A stretch of DNA of 64,000 bases, from NCBI GenBank assembly GCA_021794355.1, contig JAJYRA010000041.1, positions 55,064-119,063 on the forward strand, written 5' to 3'. How positions within the stretch are numbered: the first letter of the stretch is position 1; each line of letters opens with the position of its first letter. Both the position numbers and the translations under genes were made by a program. The notes beneath the pieces are model-generated. The model was not told the origin of the DNA, did not search any database, and saw only the letters and a program-made list of their open reading frames with translations. The DNA is from Thermoplasmata archaeon (GTDB lineage: Archaea > Thermoplasmatota > Thermoplasmata > Thermoplasmatales > Thermoplasmataceae). Of the stretch, positions 1-8,449 are shown piece by piece.

Positions 1-199
1 TATCAGGGACGGCTTCAATTTTTCTGAAAACTTTTTTCTCATTAAGAAATATGTCCATCTGTTCCAGATTTTGAAGGAAATAGTCCACGATCATCGCAAT
101 ATTATCAAGAAAAGTTTCCTCTTTAATTTCCCTCAGTTGTCTCTGTATGTTTAAGTTACTCTTGGAAATTTCCATAATTAAATTTGATTCTCCACTCAT
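1..199 (-). CDS. 5' part of an unrecognised protein, cut by the window edge
   Basis: An open frame starts at an ATG at 199 and runs without a stop off the left edge, giving 66 residues that begin MSGESNLIME. The visible part is charged and probably helical (QRQLREIKEE, then VDYFLQNLEQMDIFLNEKKV), with no signal peptide or membrane segment. It is divergent from valS, with about 56 bases between the two starts. No family is recognised from this fragment; a coiled-coil or regulatory N-terminus would fit but is a guess. Confidence 0.45.
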   Translation of the reverse strand, partial: MSGESNLIMEISKSNLNIQRQLREIKEETFLDNIAMIVDYFLQNLEQMDIFLNEKKVFRKIEAVPD

Positions 200-255
200 T
201 TTCACACCATACCTAATATGGAAAGTGTTTTAAAAACTTTTGAGATAACAAGCCA

Positions 256-2601
256 ATGGATTTTGACATTCCAGCAATGGAGAATAAAATATTAAAAAAA
301 TGGGAAAGCCTTGATCTGGCCTCCCTGAACACAGAAGCCGTAAAGGAGGGAAAGATATATTCCATTGATACGCCACCACCCACCGTATCTGGAGAACTTC
401 ACGTAGGACATGCCTTTTCCTATCCCCATCAGGATATTTCCGCCAGATTCATGCGAATGAACGGTTATTACGTATTCTACCCATCCGGATTTGATAACAA
501 TGGCCTGGCAACGGAGAGATTTGTTGAAAAAACAATGAAGCTAAGTCTCAACAACATTCCTGTTAAGGAAGCCATAGAAATGTGCGAGAGGATTTCCGGA
601 GAGGCCATTGAAAACATGAAAAACTCCCTGATGAAACTTGGGCTTTCACAAAATTTCAAGAATTCCTATATCACCTATTCCACGAAATCCCGGAAGATAT
701 CACAGGGGTTCTTCCTTGATCTCCTGAAGAAAGGAATAGCATATAGGAACGAAGGCATGACCATTAGTTGTCCCACATGCAGGACCGCCATTTCACAGAT
801 AGAAATGGAAGACAGTGAAAGGGAAACTGATTTTGTCCACATAATTTTTAAGTCGGGAGAAGGAGGAATCATTGAGATTGCCACCACCAGGCCTGAAATG
901 ATCGGGGCCTGCGTGGCCATTGCGGTAAACCCCAAGGATCCACGGGCTGAGGAGTTCAGGGGAAAGAAGTTTGTTGTGCCCTTATATGGTCACACAGTGG
1001 AACTCATCACGGACGAACGGGTACTGCTTGATAAGGGAACGGGGGCGGAGATGGTGTGTACATTCGGGGACCAGACGGATTATGACATCTGGAAGGACCA
1101 TTCCCTGAGGATCATAAAACTACTGGATGAAAGAGGTTTCATCAGGGATGACGGTCCCCTCAATGGCATGAAGGTTGAAGAGGGAAGAAAAAAGGTCAAG
1201 GCCCTTCTGAAGGAAGCAGGATTAATTCAGGCAGTTGAAAAGATAAGGCACAATGTAAATACCCATGAAAGGTGTGGGACACCCATAGAAATTGGAGTTA
1301 GCAAGCAATGGTATCTCAGGTACTTGGACATGAAGGAGAAGCTTATTGATCAGGGACGAAAGATTAAATGGACACCGGAATTCATGCGTACAAGATACGA
1401 GAACTGGGTAATGGGCCTAAAATGGGACTGGTGCATATCAAGACAGAGAATAATGGGTGTTCCAATACCGGTATGGTACTGTAAGAACTGCGGGGAGATG
1501 CTACTTCCTGATAGGGAAGAATTACCGGTAGATCCCAGGTTCGACAGGGGAAGAACATGCTTAAAATGTTCGTCCACGGATACAGAACCTGAAACTGATG
1601 TACTGGATACCTGGTTCACATCATCCACATCACCCACCATATCCCTTGAAAACTCCCCGATTGAGAAAGATGGGATACCCATGAGTTCCAGATTCCAGGG
1701 TCATGATATCATTACAACATGGGCATTTACAACCATTTACAGATATCTCGTTCACTTTGACAAAATACCCTGGAAGAACATAATAATCAGCGGAAATGTT
1801 TTTGACTCAAAGGGGCAGAAGATGAGCAAGAGCAAGGGAAATGTTGTTTATCCAATGGAACTGGTGGAAAAATATGGTGCAGATGGTGTTAGACTGTGGG
1901 GAACCTCATCAGCAACATGGGATGATATATCCCTGAAGGATCAGGAGCTCACCAGGGGAAGAAGAACAACAATTAAACTCTACAACGCAATAAACCTGAT
2001 ATCCTCATTTCCCGTTATGGAGAAAACTCCCATTGTGTTACCATTCAACAGATGGATAATCCAGGAGTTAAATGAAACCATTGAAAAATCAACTGAAGCA
2101 TTCTTCCATAACGACTACGCAAAGGCAAGAATGGAGGTGGATAGCTTTTTCTGGTCAATATTCTGCGATAATTACCTGGAGATCATAAAATCCTTTGCAG
2201 CCAGAGGAACAGAGGAGGAAAAGAATGAAATCGCCTATGTGGCAAGGGAAGTCTCCCTCAAGATCCTGAAACTATACGCTCCAATCACTCCATTCATTAC
2301 GGATGAATGCTATGAAATGCTCGGTCACAAGGAATCCATCCACAGGGAGAGATGGCCAGAGAAGGGTGAAATCTACAAGACAGAATCGGAGAGGTTCCAG
2401 AAGGTAATAGAAATACTTTCTTCAGTGAGGGGAGAAAGGAGCAGGTTAAAATCCAGAAAGGAACCATACGCTGGTTTTATTGTAACTTCAAATTTAAACC
2501 TAAACGACTTTGAATGCAGGGTAATCAGGGAAACCTTGAGAGAAGATAACATCCAGTTCCAGGAGGGGGAGTCCATTGGAATAATACCCATTAAACAATA
2601 A
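256..2601 (+). CDS. valS: Valyl-tRNA synthetase
   Basis: Class Ia aminoacyl-tRNA synthetase that charges tRNA-Val in the cytoplasm. The HIGH motif is HVGH at residues 49-52, after PPPTVSGEL, and KMSKS is at about 522-526. A CP1 editing domain with TTRPEM lies between them. CPTC near 170 and CKNC/CLKC near 410-440 look like zinc knuckles, and the C-terminal third is the helical anticodon-binding domain. At 781 residues it lacks the long C-terminal coiled coil of bacterial ValRS, as in some archaea. A TTTTAAAAAC box about 27 bases before the ATG suggests a leaderless mRNA. The IleRS-like fold is excluded by the overall ValRS motif wording. Confidence 0.97.
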   Translation: MDFDIPAMENKILKKWESLDLASLNTEAVKEGKIYSIDTPPPTVSGELHVGHAFSYPHQDISARFMRMNGYYVFYPSGFDNNGLATERFVEKTMKLSLNNIPVKEAIEMCERISGEAIENMKNSLMKLGLSQNFKNSYITYSTKSRKISQGFFLDLLKKGIAYRNEGMTISCPTCRTAISQIEMEDSERETDFVHIIFKSGEGGIIEIATTRPEMIGACVAIAVNPKDPRAEEFRGKKFVVPLYGHTVELITDERVLLDKGTGAEMVCTFGDQTDYDIWKDHSLRIIKLLDERGFIRDDGPLNGMKVEEGRKKVKALLKEAGLIQAVEKIRHNVNTHERCGTPIEIGVSKQWYLRYLDMKEKLIDQGRKIKWTPEFMRTRYENWVMGLKWDWCISRQRIMGVPIPVWYCKNCGEMLLPDREELPVDPRFDRGRTCLKCSSTDTEPETDVLDTWFTSSTSPTISLENSPIEKDGIPMSSRFQGHDIITTWAFTTIYRYLVHFDKIPWKNIIISGNVFDSKGQKMSKSKGNVVYPMELVEKYGADGVRLWGTSSATWDDISLKDQELTRGRRTTIKLYNAINLISSFPVMEKTPIVLPFNRWIIQELNETIEKSTEAFFHNDYAKARMEVDSFFWSIFCDNYLEIIKSFAARGTEEEKNEIAYVAREVSLKILKLYAPITPFITDECYEMLGHKESIHRERWPEKGEIYKTESERFQKVIEILSSVRGERSRLKSRKEPYAGFIVTSNLNLNDFECRVIRETLREDNIQFQEGESIGIIPIKQ

Positions 2602-2824
2602 ATTAACCTTTAACTCATAATTTTCTGTGTAATGCCCCGTCCTTATTTTTTCTTTAACATTTTCACGCACTCAGCATTCCAGGGCATTTTAATGGAGCAT
2701 AAAGATCCGGATACATATTACATCTACCAGCAGTCGTGGAATGGTGAAACTAGGATCAGGTATTGCGTTCTCGTAGCAGTGCATTGTCACATTACCACTT
2801 CTCCAGATCCAGTATCACTGTGTA

Positions 2825-5215
2825 TCATGGCCTTATGGTTATGTCATATACAACATACATCCATGCAATGAAATTGTAATCCGGAGGCATGCGGAAGTCA
2901 TACATGGTGAAGTTGCCTGAACTTATGGTTATGCTGTGCACTTTCATGTATTTGCCAGTGAACACATTATAGATACGATCATGTGTGGTGAGATTGGCAG
3001 CCTTAACATACCCGTTGCTTGTGAGTACGGGTTCATATGCCGAAACCTGCAATATACCATTGATTGTATACTGTCTTGAATGATGACTTATGTACATGTC
3101 CTTCACCTCCTCGATCCCGTAGGAATGGGTTGTTATGTTGTAACCAATCACAGTATCATGGGGAAGAATGTACTGTGCCTGCATGTATGTGCCATTGGCC
3201 ATGAGGATCTCAGTCGTGGAATTGACGCATAAATTGCCGTGTCCCCCACCAGGAGGCGTGGTTACGGATACAAGGGAGAACCCTGTAGATATGGTCTTGC
3301 CTGCACCATTAACATTAATTGTTCCATATGAAGGGGATGCCCTGTAATTGTATGTGTCTCCGCTTGATTTGTGGTATATACCCACCTGTGGAATTGAAAA
3401 GCTGTATGTTCCACCGGCCACGGAAGTGAATGTGATTGATGTACCTGTGGATGACTGGGACATCCCACCTAAGTATACTTTCCATGATGCACCCGAAGGC
3501 AGGCCAGATTCACCAAAGGTAACCGTATAAAAGGCAGTGGGTGTGAAAGATATAATCACAGAAACGGATGTTGTTCCCAGAGACACACTCCCGCTGGATG
3601 GACTTACAGAATATCCCGATGGTACACCAATGGTGTATGAATACGTATTGTTGATGAGTTCAGAAAATGAAATATCCGATCCTGAAGTGGAACTGGTGGC
3701 ACCGTCAAGAGTCACGGACCATGTGTTCCCATTCAGTCCCGATTCATGGAATGCTATGGGTGCCAAGATGAACCTGATGAACCTAACAGAAACAGGTGGT
3801 ACATCAGATCCACTGACAGTTACGGATCCTGATGGGTTTGAAGGTGTATATTTCAGTCCGGATGAAGAGGGCATTTTGATGGTGTATGAATAAGTTCCAT
3901 TTGTAACACCGAATGTGATGGATGATGATGTGGTTGAGACAGTATCACCGTTAAGGTCCACGGACCATAACTGTCCCGGTGGAAGTTGAGTTTCATGGAA
4001 TTCTACGGGATTGACCTTGAAAACACGGTTTGCGGAAGAGGTGAAATTGTTTGCTGATGGAAAACAGCTATAACTATATCCCGGGTCTGAACAGAGACTC
4101 ACATTATATTGGCACCCGGGCTTTGCAAAGAACTTGTAGTCACCTGCAGAGTTTGTATTGACCACATAAGCCACATAATCGGTTGCCTCTGGTTTGTTGA
4201 ATCTCATCTTGATGAGGACCTTCTGGTTTGCCAATCCACCATTGGGACCTTTTACCTCACCATGGATGGTGTATGCCGGAACAATTGGTATCGAAAGATT
4301 GGCCGTGGCACCGGGTCTACCACTTCCCGTGCCTTCATAATAATTAGGGGTGCAAGAAACCACATTTTGTGCTTCAAGGTGAAGACAGCCCGAGGATGAG
4401 AACGCAGAATGAGGAATTTTCATAGTCAGGAGCTCCTGGGCAGAAAATGCATTGCTAAAGTTTCCGCACCCATAAGCGCTGGCAGGATCCTTCTTCCAGA
4501 TTCCATTGTCCACGAACATCTGGTTCCATAAGAGTGTGTTTGTGGAAACCTCCGGATACTCCAAGCCTCCCAAGCTCGTATTAGTGTTTACGTAGCTTAC
4601 CATTTGGGAGAGACCAGAAACTAAGGAGACACCCGCTCCGGCTGAGGCAAGCACAACCCCCGCAACCGGAGGGAAAAGAACAGCTGAACTTGAAAGCGCT
4701 ATTCCTCCCATTGTCATCAGCACTGCATCACCGTTTATCTCGATCTGTTGCCCGGTTTCACCGCTTATATTCAGACCACTATCATAGGGTCTGCATATAG
4801 TCAAATGTGTTTTATCTCCGCAGGAAGGTATCCCTGTGAAAGAGGAATATATCTTAACACCCCAAACAGAATTGTTCCCTCTGGGACATTGTGGATGAAG
4901 TGGGGGTACTTCATTCGGGACAAAGGATAGACCAGAGACTGCAACAGGGATATACACTGACAACCCTAATCCGTTGCAAGACTCAGAAAAAGGATGAGCT
5001 TCTTCGCCTTTGTAGGAATAATTTGAACCGGTTGCTATTCCAACAGAATTTAGGACATAATGGGGACGATAACTATGTAAACAAGAACTATTTGCATATC
5101 CGTTTGAGGACAGATTGGAAAAATGTGGTGAATCTGTGTAGGCATTACCAATTCCCGTAGTCATGTAGATGGTATCATTTCCGTTATAACCAACTAGATT
5201 ATACTGTGGGGTCAC
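2825..5215 (-). CDS. Exported repeat protein with C-terminal Hint (intein-like) domain, interrupted at its 5' end
   Basis: The 796-codon frame begins at a GTG, but the real N-terminus is almost certainly the signal peptide at 5222-5320, in the same frame and separated only by one TGA. The N-terminal half is Asn/Ser/Gly-rich with several cysteines. A carboxypeptidase-regulatory-like beta domain (IHGEVKGPNG) follows, then three tandem repeats of about 75-80 residues, each opening with F-H/G-E-S-G-L and containing W-x-V-x-L-x-G and TYSYTI/TYSFSI. From about residue 663 there is a Hint domain: CVNSTTEILMANGT, then ILPHDTVIGYN, then VSAYEPVLTSNGYVKA. The catalytic Cys is kept, but the block B His and terminal His-Asn are not visible. 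Probably cell-surface; function unknown. Confidence 0.7.
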   Translation of the reverse strand: MTPQYNLVGYNGNDTIYMTTGIGNAYTDSPHFSNLSSNGYANSSCLHSYRPHYVLNSVGIATGSNYSYKGEEAHPFSESCNGLGLSVYIPVAVSGLSFVPNEVPPLHPQCPRGNNSVWGVKIYSSFTGIPSCGDKTHLTICRPYDSGLNISGETGQQIEINGDAVLMTMGGIALSSSAVLFPPVAGVVLASAGAGVSLVSGLSQMVSYVNTNTSLGGLEYPEVSTNTLLWNQMFVDNGIWKKDPASAYGCGNFSNAFSAQELLTMKIPHSAFSSSGCLHLEAQNVVSCTPNYYEGTGSGRPGATANLSIPIVPAYTIHGEVKGPNGGLANQKVLIKMRFNKPEATDYVAYVVNTNSAGDYKFFAKPGCQYNVSLCSDPGYSYSCFPSANNFTSSANRVFKVNPVEFHETQLPPGQLWSVDLNGDTVSTTSSSITFGVTNGTYSYTIKMPSSSGLKYTPSNPSGSVTVSGSDVPPVSVRFIRFILAPIAFHESGLNGNTWSVTLDGATSSTSGSDISFSELINNTYSYTIGVPSGYSVSPSSGSVSLGTTSVSVIISFTPTAFYTVTFGESGLPSGASWKVYLGGMSQSSTGTSITFTSVAGGTYSFSIPQVGIYHKSSGDTYNYRASPSYGTINVNGAGKTISTGFSLVSVTTPPGGGHGNLCVNSTTEILMANGTYMQAQYILPHDTVIGYNITTHSYGIEEVKDMYISHHSRQYTINGILQVSAYEPVLTSNGYVKAANLTTHDRIYNVFTGKYMKVHSITISSGNFTMYDFRMPPDYNFIAWMYVVYDITIRP

Positions 5216-5221
5216 GCCTGG

Positions 5222-5320
5222 TCAAAAAGTAACATTTGCTGAAGGGAGATGTAAACCCATGGTTGCAACAGATAGGATCATCAATCCAATCACTGCTTTT
5301 TTTTGAAACGCTCCGCTCAT
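5222..5320 (-). pseudogene. Detached signal peptide of the downstream Hint protein, ending in an in-frame TGA
   Basis: An ATG at 5318-5320 opens a frame that encodes two lysines, a long hydrophobic run (AVIGLMILSVATMGLHL) and a PSA cleavage-like site. It then stops at TGA (5222-5224) after 32 residues. Two sense codons (Pro, Gly) later the frame continues as the 796-codon protein. The ATG sits 2 bases beyond the stop of the upstream gene, the spacing of a coupled operon, so this was the original start. Either the gene carries a nonsense mutation or the base is a sequencing error. Confidence 0.65.
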
Positions 5321-5322
5321 GA

Positions 5323-6039
5323 TTACACCACATCCTTAAACGCAAATTCTACCTGTACAGATACGGGTTTGGAGAGACCAAGAATTTCAGCACCTATGGT
5401 CGTATAGTACGTGTCTCCTGGATGAGGGAAAGGTAAAGAACCTCTAATAATTCCTGAATCCCTAAGGGAACTCTTCACAGAAAAGTTGAAAAGTGAGCCG
5501 GGATTGGTTTTTGCATGATTCTCTATGTTATATTCGGCACTCCATGAAGAATTCCCGAAAAAACATGGACGTGTTGGTGCCGTTTTGCTATAGGATGTAT
5601 TTGTCATCATCGCAGTTCTAGGGAAGTAACGAAAACTAGTGAATGGCGAGCAATCAAATCCTGGAGAGCTCAGGTTCTGCGTCAACATCAGACCGGATGG
5701 ATGAAGATTAGAAGGCAAGCTTCCTGTCAAATTGATAAGAATAAAGAACATTATTATCCCACCCCCACAGTATTTCTCAAATCCCCAAGCGGTTAAGGAT
5801 AATGATGAATTTGGGTATCCTTTCTCTCCAATTGATGCTGATGCCGTCACATTGTGGATCCACAGAGGCAAAGTTTGATTGTAGAAGTTGCCATGGCATG
5901 CATGGAATGCTTTACCATCCCTCACTGAAATTGCAGGTTCTCTTGACGGAAAGAATTCAAGGAAAGAAATTGGAACCGCAACTATAAGGACTATAAGAAC
6001 TGAAAATAACATTATCTTCCTGTTTCTATTCTTTAACAT
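5323..6039 (-). CDS. Membrane-anchored or secreted protein, unrecognised
   Basis: It encodes 238 residues. The N-terminus is MLKNRNRKIM followed by a hydrophobic segment (LFSVLIVLIVAVPISFL), which is an uncleaved anchor or signal peptide. The outer part is rich in Asn-x-Ser/Thr sites and has about six cysteines (ACHG, YCGGG, FDCS, RPCF), which suggests disulfides on the cell surface. No domain is recognised. It lies directly upstream of the Hint-domain gene, with 2 bases between stop and next ATG, so the two probably form one transcript and may act together at the envelope. Confidence 0.6.
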   Translation of the reverse strand: MLKNRNRKIMLFSVLIVLIVAVPISFLEFFPSREPAISVRDGKAFHACHGNFYNQTLPLWIHNVTASASIGEKGYPNSSLSLTAWGFEKYCGGGIIMFFILINLTGSLPSNLHPSGLMLTQNLSSPGFDCSPFTSFRYFPRTAMMTNTSYSKTAPTRPCFFGNSSWSAEYNIENHAKTNPGSLFNFSVKSSLRDSGIIRGSLPFPHPGDTYYTTIGAEILGLSKPVSVQVEFAFKDVV

Positions 6040-6653
6040 CTAATAATAGTTAAATATTAATCATATTTCAATATTTCGGTAGAGTAGAATGATGGAGGAT
6101 AAGGGTGTCAAAATCCTATTAGGCTCATTTGATTCTGCAGTTCCCTCAATATCCATGTACGCAGTAACCCTGAGTTTTATATGTAATGCCTTCCAGAAAA
6201 AATGGTATAAAACTACTGGTGTATATTATGCACCATTAACGGCGTCCATACGAACGATCAAAAAGTGGACAGAGTCCATAATCGGGAAGCCCAGATGATG
6301 TGTAACAGTTGAGGTGACATACGTTTTGATGCTATTTATCGATCAACCCACTTCACGCTTTTCGCTAATATGTCTCATAATCTTATATCGCTTCAACTGC
6401 AATTCCAGATCCTGAACATGATCTATGACAAATACAGCGTCCGGGATGTCCCTCTTATACTTTCAAGGACCAAGATCTATAGAATGTAAAATCGAGAGAT
6501 AATAAGCGAAATGCCAGGGAAGCAAATAAACTTGCGGCAAACTTGCAGACAGATCTTTACACATCACGTAAAAGTGATCAGTTAAGGATTAACTGGAAAA
6601 AAGGTCAACACAAATTAAAATACATTGAAGAACATGTTAGGTGGAGGTTTGAG
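6040..6653. other. Gene-poor stretch with decayed coding remnants
   Basis: No convincing intact gene is seen. On the plus strand, 6089-6298 could encode 69 residues but has no recognisable domain or clear start signal. From about 6375 an open frame reads NLISLQLQFQILNMIYDKY and ends at a stop at 6487-6489. An overlapping frame starting near 6483 continues with charged, helical sequence to 6653. Together they look like one gene broken by a frameshift. The family is not recognised. Confidence 0.35.
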
Positions 6654-7166
6654 ATGTACCTGATACCAGAGAGAGCCATAAAAATAGGGTTGGTATTAAC
6701 GGTAGTTTCTGTCCTATTGCTGGGCTATTCCTCCATTGGAATCTATTCCTCCATGTCTTCATTTGAGAACAGGGATGTGGCCGCCCAGAATGAGAACAGT
6801 ACCCCCATAAATGTCACCAGTGGGCTCCTTATCACTTACACGGTCTCGATAAAGACAAATCAATCCAATCGCTTCACTGCATGGCTCACCGAACCATCAG
6901 GGGTGAAAGTACTTGAATCCAACTTCACATCCTCTGGAATTTCTAAGTCCATGGTTGCACCTATTACGGGAAAGTGGATATTTCATGTAAAAAATGATGG
7001 AAATAATTCTTCCCAAATAAGGATACACATTGGGCAGACTTCATTCTATCTGGAAGCTGGATTATATGGTGGAATAACCATGTTGATCCTTGGGCTTGTT
7101 TTCCTTGGGTATTCCTTTAACGTACAGCGCAGGGAGACCATAAGAAAAAGTGAAAGGTACAGGTAG
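6654..7166 (+). CDS. Small two-helix membrane protein, unrecognised
   Basis: The longer frame opens at a TTG at 6543, but a GGAGGT ribosome site at 6643-6648 sits 5 bases before the ATG at 6654, so the 170-residue form is preferred. The first membrane helix is at about residues 9-32 (IGLVLTVVSVLLLGYSSIGIY). A 95-residue external domain with several Asn-x-Ser/Thr sites and a beta-rich look follows (SGLLITYTVSI, TGKWIFHVKN). The second helix is at about 135-158, with a basic tail. The outer part resembles a small jelly-roll-like domain, but no family is claimed. It is convergent with the VIT1 gene. Confidence 0.65.
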   Translation: MYLIPERAIKIGLVLTVVSVLLLGYSSIGIYSSMSSFENRDVAAQNENSTPINVTSGLLITYTVSIKTNQSNRFTAWLTEPSGVKVLESNFTSSGISKSMVAPITGKWIFHVKNDGNNSSQIRIHIGQTSFYLEAGLYGGITMLILGLVFLGYSFNVQRRETIRKSERYR

Positions 7167-7170
7167 GCAA

Positions 7171-8160
7171 TCATCCAATGTAGATATGGAAATAGGTGTG
7201 AAAGATAAAACCTATCCCGTAGGTTATGGCAGCTGCAAGAAGGGAAAGAACTGCTGCCCTTCCCGATGATTTCAGAATTGAAATATTGAGGGCGATTGCA
7301 ATTATGGAGTTACTGATCGCCTGAACAATGGCCACAAGCGCGACTGAAATTAGTAAGGAAATTATTCCAAGAGGAAAAAGAAAGGGTATTATGGGAAAAG
7401 CTGCACCGGCAATGTAGGAAAGTCCGGTGGTTTTTGCGGAAACCATGGTCCTGTCCTCCTCTTTTTTTATCTTCTTGGCTGTAGTCTTTTCCGATTGATC
7501 GTTGAGCAGGCTCTCTCGCCTTATGTTTCTGATCCTGTATTCAATTTCCGAGGATTTTGACAGATAGGATCCCAGGGTCATACTTATGGTCCCTCCGACC
7601 CCCACCACAAGTCCACTCATGGCGATTATAAAATTGTTGCTTATTATGGCGGTGAGGCCGGCTATGGCAGCAAGAACTTCCACAAGGCCATCACTCATTC
7701 CGTAGATGAATGCTTGGATTCTGTCCAGATAGGCTTCTCTGTTCGGCCCCATTTCATTGAATATATTTTCGTGCCCAATCTCATCCTCAATTATCTCCTT
7801 AAGAGCCATGCTTTCCTTTTCGTCATTGATTCTATTCAGGAAATTTCTGTACTTCCTTATGCTTTCAACCTCACCTCTTTCCAGCAGGTTAATGGTAAGG
7901 TTGTTTCCTATAAGGGCTGTGAGAATCATAAGAAAGAAGATCTTTACACTCTTTGGTTTCATGTTATCATATTTCCTATTCGATGCTTTCAGCCTCTCCA
8001 GCCAGAAATTGGAGTGGGAATCCTCCATTCCAGCCAGATATTCCAGCTTATCCTTAAGGGGTTTTTTCTTGGATCTTTCTGCTAACTTTTTGTAAAATTC
8101 CCTGTCTGTAATCTCATCCCTATAAAATTCTACAAGAAGTTTTTCTTCTTCCTCGTCCAC
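7171..8160 (-). CDS. Rubrerythrin-VIT1 fusion, probable iron/manganese transporter
   Basis: The first 130 residues form a ferritin-like domain with Glu and ExxH-type ligands (VEFYRDEITDREFY, then GMEDSHSNFW, then EDEIGHENIF). The rest is a VIT1/CCC1 membrane domain of about five helices, starting DRIQAFIYGMSDGLVEVL. VIT1 proteins move Fe2+ or Mn2+ out of the cytosol, and the ferritin-like part probably senses or binds iron. An upstream in-frame ATG exists at 8205, but a TTTATATTT box lies between it and the GTG at 8160. That box is about 27 bases before the GTG, so a leaderless GTG start is preferred. The substrate is inferred from the family. Confidence 0.85.
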   Translation of the reverse strand: MDEEEEKLLVEFYRDEITDREFYKKLAERSKKKPLKDKLEYLAGMEDSHSNFWLERLKASNRKYDNMKPKSVKIFFLMILTALIGNNLTINLLERGEVESIRKYRNFLNRINDEKESMALKEIIEDEIGHENIFNEMGPNREAYLDRIQAFIYGMSDGLVEVLAAIAGLTAIISNNFIIAMSGLVVGVGGTISMTLGSYLSKSSEIEYRIRNIRRESLLNDQSEKTTAKKIKKEEDRTMVSAKTTGLSYIAGAAFPIIPFLFPLGIISLLISVALVAIVQAISNSIIAIALNISILKSSGRAAVLSLLAAAITYGIGFIFHTYFHIYIG

Positions 8161-8449
8161 TTCCGGACTATGATTAATAAATATAAAAATTTTTATGTAG
8201 TGCATTGAATGAAATAAGGATTTCCTTACATTTTTAGCATTTTTTGACCCTCGAGATCCTCAACAGGATCACTTTCAGGATAAATATTGAGAGGAGAATC
8301 CTTAACATGGATGTGATCCTTTGATGGAAAGTTATAACTGAAATCGTCATGTAAAAAGATGTAAGTATGTTACGAATTTCGTAAAATTGTTTCGTTTTTC
8401 ATTCAATAAGCTATATATTTTCAGTTGAGATAGTCAGGGAGGTGAAATT

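Noticed and set aside
2632..2871. 79-residue plus-strand frame after valS
   Set aside because: It overlaps the end of the Hint-protein gene, has no ribosome site and no protein-like pattern; it is likely chance.
3262..3468. Frames inside the Hint-protein gene on both strands (3262-3468, 3537-3893)
   Set aside because: They follow the codon pattern of the repeat-rich gene in other frames and have no support of their own.
6089..6298. 69-residue frame near 6.1 kb
   Set aside because: No start signal or domain, though it could be a remnant; not listed as a gene.
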